The notes under the pieces are model-generated. The model saw nothing but the letters and a program-made list of their open reading frames with translations. It was not told where the DNA came from and made no database searches. Position numbers and translations under genes: made by a program. A stretch of 20,411 nucleotides of DNA from a virus. The stretch spans positions 1 to 20,411 of IMG/VR virus record IMGVR_UViG_3300044302_005144. The stretch is one strand, 5' to 3'. Positions 15,895-20,411 of the stretch are shown piece by piece; position 1 is the stretch's first letter; each line of letters opens with the position of its first letter.

Positions 15895-16632
15895 CTAGTA
15901 AATGAAGTACTTGTTTGAACCGTTACAATAAAGCTGCAACGATGCATAAGGTGATTCTAAAACAACTGAATTTTGACTGTCGATTGTTTGTGATCCGGAG
16001 GCCAATATGGTGATCTTATTTGTGTGTGCGGCGCCGCCTTCGTCCTTAATGACTAACATTTGGCCGCTTAATAAAGTAGCAGCGTTGGGCAAATGTAAGT
16101 CCACAGCCGCACTTGTAGTGTCGACCCCAATAAAGTAATCTGTAGAAGATGCAGTTGCTGCCGATGTGATGGATCGACGATTCATTTTAAGACCGCCGCC
16201 AACTCTCAAAATATCACTTTGAAAGGTGAAGTTTAATGAGCCTGTCAAGTCTCCGTCAACAGAGTCGTGAAATTGAATCGCATGCGCGGGCCCTTCAGCT
16301 ACCACATGATCTGCTTTAACATTTACAAGATTACTGCCGTCGCCATAAAATGCGGAAGCTGAAATGTTTACGCTGGCACTTAGACCTCCAACAACACTTA
16401 GTGTACTTCCATCAAACTTTAAATTGCTCTCGCATGTTAGAGTATTTGCATCACCCCCAACATTAGTTATAATCGAATTGTTGGTGGCATTAGAGACGCG
16501 CGGAACATTAACAACCTCTGCAGCATCTGATGTGCTTAAGTTTCCTGACAGAATGGTCGCTGCTGCAATATCTAGTCGCGGCCGGAGTTCTTGAGGCAGG
16601 AACACAGTGCCCGACATATTGTTGTAAGCCAT
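15895..16632 (-). CDS. Fibre-like structural protein (245 aa)
   Basis: The protein begins MAYNNMSGTVFLPQELRP. Its middle has 'NNSIITNVGGDANTLTCESNLKFDGSTLSVVGGLSASVNISASAFYGDGS', written here only as a module name: it is the same unit of beta strands repeated through the 1249-residue protein. The C-terminal half runs 'GQMLVIKDEGGAAHTN', 'ITILASGSQTIDSQNSVVL' and 'SPYASLQLYCNGSNKYFIY', which matches the ends of the 222- and 633-residue proteins. It thus looks like a short fibre built from one module and a tip domain. The ATG has AAAGGAGG about eight bases ahead and lies 21 bases past the previous stop, so it is the last gene of the unit that begins at 17766. The host-binding role is inferred. 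Confidence 0.8.
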   Translation of the reverse strand: MAYNNMSGTVFLPQELRPRLDIAAATILSGNLSTSDAAEVVNVPRVSNATNNSIITNVGGDANTLTCESNLKFDGSTLSVVGGLSASVNISASAFYGDGSNLVNVKADHVVAEGPAHAIQFHDSVDGDLTGSLNFTFQSDILRVGGGLKMNRRSITSAATASSTDYFIGVDTTSAAVDLHLPNAATLLSGQMLVIKDEGGAAHTNKITILASGSQTIDSQNSVVLESPYASLQLYCNGSNKYFIY

Positions 16633-16653
16633 TTAGGGTGCCTCCTTTATTAA

Positions 16654-17322
16654 TTAGAAGACAAACCAGTTGGCACCATTAGAATATAAACTAATTGCCG
16701 GATTAGAACCAGTCAACACATAGGATGTACTATTATCAATTGTATATCCAGTCGACGCCGTGATGATAATGTTCGTCCCTACTCGACCATTTACTTCGTC
16801 TTTTACTATCAGAAGGGCTCCGGAACCATAAGTGGAAGCACTTGGAATTAAAATTTGTACATTCGAGCTATTTTGCACCCCTATAATATAACTTGGTGTG
16901 CTGGCCGTAACAGAGGTTGTCGTAATTGCCTCATAAAGACCATTGAACCCTCTGACATGTACAGCCTCGGTAGTCACACTAGCACTTAAAACTGTGGTGC
17001 TTGCTGCATTTTGAACTACAAGGCTGCCGATTCTTTGGTGAGTATCGTCATTTGAGTTACCAAAGTAGGTGGAGCCGGTGGCGTCAATGATTGAAATGTT
17101 TTCGTAATTGACTACGCTAGCACTCAGTGTTCCAGTTACGATTAAGTTACCGGACAGAATCATTGTGCTTGGTTGGTGTCCTGCATACGCAGCGGTGTGG
17201 TACATCAACATGCTAGAACCGGAAGTCATTCCGGCGCCTGACATAAACTGAATTGATCCCGTGGGACCAAATGCTGTTATCGATGCATCACAATCTACAT
17301 ATGCCCAACCAAACTTGGCCAT
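16654..17322 (-). CDS. Fibre-like structural protein (222 aa)
   Basis: The 222-residue product begins MAKFGWAYVDCDASITAFGP and is rich in Ser, Thr, Ala and Gly. 'LIVTGTLSASVVNYENISIID' and 'TYFGNSNDDTHQRIGSL' are typical of shaft segments in phage fibres. The C-terminal part has 'GALLIVKDEVNGRVGTNIIIT', 'YTIDNSTSYVLTGSNPAISLY' and a final SNGANWFVF, the tip-like ending found in neighbouring proteins. The gene begins three bases after the stop codon of the 146-residue gene; its AGGAG ribosome site is inside that gene's last codons, so the two are probably coupled. No cysteine pattern, enzyme motif or signal peptide is seen. It is probably a virion appendage subunit; which structure it joins is unknown. 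Confidence 0.78.
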   Translation of the reverse strand: MAKFGWAYVDCDASITAFGPTGSIQFMSGAGMTSGSSMLMYHTAAYAGHQPSTMILSGNLIVTGTLSASVVNYENISIIDATGSTYFGNSNDDTHQRIGSLVVQNAASTTVLSASVTTEAVHVRGFNGLYEAITTTSVTASTPSYIIGVQNSSNVQILIPSASTYGSGALLIVKDEVNGRVGTNIIITASTGYTIDNSTSYVLTGSNPAISLYSNGANWFVF

Positions 17323-17325
17323 AGG

Positions 17326-17766
17326 TTATACTCCTGTAGATCCGGTGAAATTGTCCTGTGTTCTTTGTGTTGGGATTGTTGTCAGACCAGCGAGGACATC
17401 TAGAGTACCGGCGGTGCCTTCATCTTTAAGATACAGCGTGCTGATTTTCATTTCATAAATATCAGACCGAAAATATCCACTTGATCCGCTAGGGCCCAAT
17501 GTAATGTAGTATGCATCTGAAAGACCCTCTGAGCCCGGGCAACCATTCTTAGTCACTCCGTTGTGGGACACGCCGGCCGTTGAGAATCCAATCCTCACTG
17601 TACTCTCGCCTTTATTAATTACCTGAAACCACCTTGTCACATACGGAAAATTAACCGTTGTTACATTAGAATTATAAATTACACTTGCTGTCGCGAATGG
17701 TCTTCCACTTACTTGATATGCTGGTGTGTGTCCGATACCGACTTCATTTTTCCAATTCATCGACAT
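17326..17766 (-). CDS. Unknown structural-like protein, first gene of the fibre unit (146 aa)
   Basis: The product starts MSMNWKNEVGIGHTPAYQVSG and is composed mainly of short polar strands: 'TVNFPYVTRWFQVINKGESTVRIGFS', 'SDAYYITLGPSGSSGYFRSD' and 'EMKISTLYLKDEG', broken here from one continuous run. The pattern is that of a small beta-sandwich virion protein such as an adaptor or decoration protein, but no family is recognised. The ATG has GGAGG seven bases ahead, and the recurrent promoter-like motif lies 30 bases upstream, overlapping by one base the stop codon of the bS21 gene. It therefore opens the transcript that carries the 222- and 245-residue fibre genes. A base or connector for those fibres is one reasonable guess. 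Confidence 0.75.
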   Translation of the reverse strand: MSMNWKNEVGIGHTPAYQVSGRPFATASVIYNSNVTTVNFPYVTRWFQVINKGESTVRIGFSTAGVSHNGVTKNGCPGSEGLSDAYYITLGPSGSSGYFRSDIYEMKISTLYLKDEGTAGTLDVLAGLTTIPTQRTQDNFTGSTGV

Positions 17767-17795
17767 AATAAAACCTCCAAAATTTGTTTACAATT

Positions 17796-17804
17796 ATAAA
17801 TAGT
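17796..17804 (-). promoter_or_regulatory. Late-promoter-like motif ACTATTTAT opening the fibre unit
   Basis: The minus strand reads ACTATTTAT (followed by A), 30 bases ahead of the ATG at 17766 and directly at the end of the bS21 gene. It is identical to the motifs at 15865-15873 and 7354-7362. Confidence 0.6.
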
Positions 17805-18052
17805 CATCTTTTTTTTCTATTGCGTTTTTCTTCTGCTCTTTGTTTTTTAAGTTCCTCTCGAATCCTTCGTCGATCAGACCTTTTTTTATCCGCTCTTTTT
17901 TGATCCGAGGGTTTAACATAATATCTTTTTTCTTTTATCTTATCGACAATCTTTGCTTTTTTAGTTTTCTTTATGAATCTTCTAATCATTCTTTCGTGAT
18001 TGCCGCGACACTCTTTAGATGTTACTAATACATTGGCTTTCTTTCTTGGCAT
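17804..18052 (-). CDS. rpsU: Phage-encoded ribosomal protein bS21 homologue
   Basis: The 82-residue protein is very basic. After MPRKKANVLVTSK it reads 'HERMIRRFIKKTKKAKIVDKI' and 'KEKRYYVKPSDQKRADKKR', matching the layout of bacterial bS21: a 'LRRFKR--EKAGV' helix, then 'RRREFYEKPTERKR' and a long basic helix. E. coli bS21 has 71 residues. bS21 sits on the 30S platform close to the 3' end of 16S rRNA and helps start translation; it is the ribosomal protein most often found in phage genomes. I chose ATG at 18052, two bases after the previous stop, with GGGAGG 13 bases ahead; a GTG at 18073 would add seven residues and lacks such a site. It is probably coupled to the gene upstream. Incorporation into host ribosomes is inferred from the family. 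Confidence 0.85.
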   Translation of the reverse strand: MPRKKANVLVTSKECRGNHERMIRRFIKKTKKAKIVDKIKEKRYYVKPSDQKRADKKRSDRRRIREELKKQRAEEKRNRKKR

Positions 18053-18054
18053 TA

Positions 18055-18444
18055 TTACTTCATCGCCTCCCACATCTTGCTAGCGCCGCCCATAATAGAG
18101 CTAATATCCACGCCGGCATCACTAGGATCTCCGAGATCAACGCCGCCGGCAGCCGTTTGTTGTTCTGCTGGTGCTGGTGTAGTGCCTTCAAACAAGTTAA
18201 CACCATTGTAAGCATCACCACCTATCGCATCCATAAGCTTTTTTCTATTTTGGCTATAGTCTCGTTTCTTCGGTGGCGCAACTCTGACAGGCTGTTCGGT
18301 TTGTTCTGTTATGATCGGCGCACTTCCAAGACCTTTCGCTACTTCTGACACTACATTAGACAAAAGCCCTTCTTCCAAAAGGACTTCATGGATACACTCT
18401 TTAACGAGCGGCTTGATTAGTTTTTTTAAATCACTCTTCTTCAC
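18055..18444 (-). CDS. Small unknown protein between protease and bS21 (129 aa)
   Basis: The protein starts with GTG at 18444 and overlaps the end of the protease gene by 14 bases. A GAGG site lies six bases ahead of the GTG, inside the protease gene. The N-terminal 40 residues form a probable amphipathic helix (MKKSDLKKLIKPLVKECIHE and onward to a Val/Ala/Gly stretch). The rest is polar, Pro/Ala-rich and probably disordered (PAPAEQQTAAGGVDLG), with a short helix SIMGGASKMWEAMK at the end. Helical openings of this sort are common in small prohead-core proteins of T4-like phages, and LLEE at residues 37-40 could be cut by the protease. A minor core or internal head protein is a plausible role but not demonstrated. 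Confidence 0.72.
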   Translation of the reverse strand: MKKSDLKKLIKPLVKECIHEVLLEEGLLSNVVSEVAKGLGSAPIITEQTEQPVRVAPPKKRDYSQNRKKLMDAIGGDAYNGVNLFEGTTPAPAEQQTAAGGVDLGDPSDAGVDISSIMGGASKMWEAMK

Positions 18445-19039
18445 TTAAAACCTCATTTAAAAGCCGGTTGATTTTATCGGCCTTTGTGAATACACTATTA
18501 TTAAACTCTTTAGCTTCGCGCATCATAAATGCGCCGGGTGTTGATGGTTCGGAAACCATATCAAAACAAATCAATTGAAAATCATCTTCGACCATTGTTT
18601 GTCCTTTCTCTTCTCGTACAGAGCCCATGCCCCGGGAAGAAACACCTACTGTAACACCACCGTTGACCAGTTCCTTGAGGATCTTGCCAGATGGGGTCTC
18701 TAAAACTTTAATCTTACCCATGACATTCTTACCTTCCATCCAGATCGCAGTCACCATGTGGGATGCGTTCCTAAGATTGATGACGGAATCGTCTGGGTGA
18801 TCTAGTTCTCCGAGTGCTCGACATTCTTTAACGAGCTTCTCATAGTTTTTAACTTCGCGCATCATTGTAGTGTGGGGATAAACCCTGCCATTGCCGTTTT
18901 GTGTTTCGGTCATTTGCATAATCCCAGAAAGAATCATTCCACCATCAGCAACATAGCGCTTTTCTTCTTCTGTAAGGAGGTCTTGACAGACACCGCCCTC
19001 ACATAGTGCGTAATATTCTCTGAGTAGTTTCTTTGACAT
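18431..19039 (-). CDS. Prohead core protease (gp21-like)
   Basis: This 202-residue serine protease resembles T4 gp21, which cuts scaffold and capsid proteins inside the prohead before DNA packaging. The family pattern is visible in order: 'NGNGRVYPHTTM' (residues 48-59), 'GELDHPDDS' with the probable catalytic His81, 'GVTVGVSSRGMGSV' (128-141) with the catalytic serine at 134 or 135, and 'LICFDMVSEPSTPGAFM' (156-172), where Asp160 stands in the conserved 'D-VS-PS-PGA' motif. The length is close to the 212 residues of T4 gp21. Its start codon shares a base with the preceding stop (TAATG), and the only purine-rich site (GGGGG) is 14 bases away, so it is probably translated by coupling. Its target, the capsid protein, is encoded 12 kb downstream here rather than next door. 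Confidence 0.9.
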   Translation of the reverse strand: MSKKLLREYYALCEGGVCQDLLTEEEKRYVADGGMILSGIMQMTETQNGNGRVYPHTTMMREVKNYEKLVKECRALGELDHPDDSVINLRNASHMVTAIWMEGKNVMGKIKVLETPSGKILKELVNGGVTVGVSSRGMGSVREEKGQTMVEDDFQLICFDMVSEPSTPGAFMMREAKEFNNSVFTKADKINRLLNEVLSEEE

Positions 19040-19941
19040 TATTTACCAAACCCCCATCTTCTTGAGATCTCTTGGAGTTGTTCGTTTAGGGTCTCGCCCT
19101 TTTTTACTTTGCTTTCGTTCTGTTGTTGCGCTGCTCGGGATGGTCTAGCTGCAGCGGCGGTGTTGCCGGCATTACGGCGACTTCGTGCTGCACGGCTAGC
19201 CCGCTGGCGCACAAGGCGGGCTTCTCTTTCTTCCGGGGTTTCTGCTGCTCTTCTCTCTCTTCTCCTAACATTACGAGGATTTTGAGAAAGCTGTCGACGA
19301 CCACTGGCTGCTGGGGCTGCGGCCGGTTCAGCGGCTGGTGCTGGTTCGGCTGCGGCAGGTTCAGCGGCTGCTGGCGCTGCGGCAGGCTGAGCGGCAGGCT
19401 GAGCGGCTGCTGGTTCAGCCGAGGGTGTTGCTGGCTGTGCTGCAGCTTGTTGTTGTTGTGCAGGGGCGGCTTGTTGCTGTTGTGCAGGGGCGGCTTGTTG
19501 CTGTTGTGCAGGGGCGGCTTGTTGCTGACCTTGCTGTTGAGCGCGCTGTTGATCCATACGCTGCATTCGAGCGGTTGTCGGAGCGTCTTTGGCAATCTGT
19601 TGAACTTGGGTGCGGGTTTGATTGATGGCTTGTTGAACCTTCGCTGTTTGATCCTCGATTCCCATCTTCGCTGCATCCATTTTAAGCGACTGGGCTAACT
19701 TAAGGAGTTGCTTGTCGTATGATTTCATAAGGGAAGACGCTTTTTTGAGCGCTTGGGTTGCGTCGATGTCAGTTGTGTCAGCACCAAAAGCACCAGCAAC
19801 CTTACTCTTCAACCCAGAACCTAGGCCAGCTGCGCCGGCTTTCATTCTATCGAGCACACCTTCGTCAATATCATCGTTTTCGATCATATCTTTAATTTCT
19901 TCGTTGATAATTTCTATCAATTCTTTTTTAGTAATTTGCAT
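19039..19941 (-). CDS. Ala/Gln/Pro-rich low-complexity protein, probable prohead or internal protein
   Basis: The start is ATG at 19941 (MQITKKELIEIINEEI, 300 residues), which has GGGGAG six bases ahead; a reading from 19986 is less likely. Residues 1-115 are helical, including an acidic N-terminal helix and a long Gln/Lys-rich helix. Residues 125-205 are low complexity, first 'PAQQQQAA' repeats and then Ala-Pro-Glu runs. Residues 206-280 are strongly basic, with many Arg-Arg pairs (NPRNVRRRERRAAE). The last 25 residues again look ordered (ETLNEQLQEISRRWGFGK). The gene stands directly before the prohead protease, where T4 has the small core proteins gp67 and gp68. A core protein with a DNA- or shell-binding tail is plausible. 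No known family is recognised. Confidence 0.75.
   Translation of the reverse strand: MQITKKELIEIINEEIKDMIENDDIDEGVLDRMKAGAAGLGSGLKSKVAGAFGADTTDIDATQALKKASSLMKSYDKQLLKLAQSLKMDAAKMGIEDQTAKVQQAINQTRTQVQQIAKDAPTTARMQRMDQQRAQQQGQQQAAPAQQQQAAPAQQQQAAPAQQQQAAAQPATPSAEPAAAQPAAQPAAAPAAAEPAAAEPAPAAEPAAAPAASGRRQLSQNPRNVRRRERRAAETPEEREARLVRQRASRAARSRRNAGNTAAAARPSRAAQQQNESKVKKGETLNEQLQEISRRWGFGK
19447..19527. repeat. 24-bp tandem repeat, three units plus a partial one
   Basis: Units lie at 19447-19470, 19471-19494 and 19495-19518, followed by nine bases of a fourth. The second and third are identical and the first differs by one base. Each codes for eight residues of the AAPAQQQQ type, so gain or loss of a unit keeps the reading frame. 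Confidence 0.95.
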
Positions 19942-19986
19942 AGCTAACTCCCCTTGCAGCAATGGCGTACCGGTTGTAGCATCCAC

Positions 19987-20295
19987 TTATTGGTCCAAAT
20001 GTTTATGTTCATGTTTTATTCCTTCATCTCCAATGATCATGTTGAGAACATATGAAGTTCCCGATGATAGCCAACCTAAAAGTAAAAAATTGACAATAGT
20101 TACATCAAAACTAAATAGTTCAGTAAACGGAGAAAGTAGCATTAAAAGCCAACCCACATGAAATCCCACGCACATTGGACATCTAAAAAGTTCTCCGAGC
20201 GTTCCTTTGGTCGGTCTTATCTCATTAAATATACTACCATATACAATGCCTTGTGTTAAGCCGTAGGCGCATAGTATAAATGCTAATAATTCCAT
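19987..20295 (-). CDS. Small membrane protein with CPMC motif (DUF1360-like)
   Basis: The 102-residue protein has a hydrophobic N-terminal segment (residues 2-19), then 'LFRCPMCVGFHVGWLLMLL' with Cys39 and Cys42 at the membrane border, and a further hydrophobic segment at about 66-88. The 'CP-C-GF--G' pattern following a short loop is typical of DUF1360-type membrane proteins found in bacteria and phages, whose function is unknown. The C-terminus is soluble and carries a His-rich HEHKH. The protein has no place in the T4 head cluster; it may act in the inner membrane, for instance as an anchor for prohead assembly, but this is speculative. The ATG has AGAGGA three bases ahead. The stop codon at 19987 lies 45 bases before the next start. 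Confidence 0.8.
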   Translation of the reverse strand: MELLAFILCAYGLTQGIVYGSIFNEIRPTKGTLGELFRCPMCVGFHVGWLLMLLSPFTELFSFDVTIVNFLLLGWLSSGTSYVLNMIIGDEGIKHEHKHLDQ

Positions 20296-20305
20296 TTTTC
20301 CTCTT

Positions 20306-20410
20306 TTAAATTGTATACATATAATTCAACGAATATGGGTCTCGAATGTAATTCTGTCGAATTGAGCCCTTTTCTGTTGATTGTGGGACTTCTCCCAATT
20401 CTGTAGAGTT
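20306..20410 (-). CDS. Possible C-terminal end of an upstream gene (partial)
   Basis: An open frame enters from the right edge and ends with TAA at 20306, ten bases before the next ATG. The 34 visible residues end 'SIRQNYIRDPYSLNYMYTI'. This spacing leaves room for the next gene's ribosome site, which favours this frame. Two other minus-strand frames are also open over most of this short stretch, so the choice is uncertain. By analogy with T4 the portal protein (gp20) might end near here, but nothing in the sequence identifies it. Confidence 0.35.
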   Translation of the reverse strand, partial: NSTELGEVPQSTEKGSIRQNYIRDPYSLNYMYTI

Positions 20411-20411
20411 C

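Noticed and set aside
19447-19527. Short regular repeats as a CRISPR array
   Set aside because: There are no spacers; the units are head to tail and in frame with a protein.
19104-19676. Gln/Pro-rich minus-strand and Cys/Gly-rich plus-strand frames of about 190 codons
   Set aside because: Both are shadows of the Ala/Gln low-complexity segment; only the chosen frame has a ribosome site and couples to the protease gene.
20103-20120. Motif-like AACTATTTAG on the minus strand within the membrane-protein gene
   Set aside because: It lies within coding sequence, mismatches the last position and has no start codon at a suitable distance.

Overview
The window is the structural (late) region of a T4-related, contractile-tailed phage (myovirus). 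It was probably drawn from an aquatic or marine bacterium, although the host cannot be named from these sequences. Every convincing gene lies on the minus strand, so the region reads from high to low coordinates. Gene order and protein features match the T4 head-neck-tail cluster: prohead protease (gp21-like), scaffold (gp22-like), major capsid protein (gp23-like), neck proteins (gp13- and gp14-like), tail terminator (gp15-like), then the first 84 codons of the tail sheath (gp18-like), which is cut by the left edge.

Layout in transcription order. 20410-18055: the possible tail end of an unidentified upstream gene, a small membrane protein with a CPMC motif, an Ala/Gln-rich low-complexity protein, the prohead protease and a small unknown protein. 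18052-17804: a homologue of ribosomal protein bS21. 17766-7398: an island of about 10 kb of fibre- or appendage-like proteins (146, 222, 245, 633, 375, 1249 and 406 aa) that share modules, interrupted only by a tiny Smr-domain protein. Together with the bS21 gene and the small unknown gene, this separates the protease from its usual neighbours, scaffold and capsid. 7322-4224: scaffold and major capsid protein. 4088-3624: a small structural candidate with its own promoter motif and terminator. 3440-3087: a highly basic disordered protein. 3008-368: neck and tail-terminator genes. 252-1: tail sheath.

A 9-bp motif, ACTATTTAT/C on the minus strand, sits in the gaps ahead of most gene groups. Three intrinsic terminators were found, and each is followed within about 12-85 bases by this motif or by the variant ACTACTTAT/C. 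The simplest reading is a phage late promoter that divides the cluster into separately controlled units. Genes inside a unit are packed with overlaps or short gaps and good Shine-Dalgarno sites; the capsid gene has an 11-base perfect match to the end of 16S rRNA.

The genes work together as a virion assembly programme. The scaffold and capsid protein form the prohead, the protease matures it, the neck proteins and tail terminator join head and tail, and the fibre-like proteins give host contact or surface decoration. The bS21 homologue and the Smr-domain protein are the unexpected members, since both families act on ribosomes or RNA. No tRNA, CRISPR array, insertion sequence or integration gene was seen, and no stretch above 300 bases lacks a gene.
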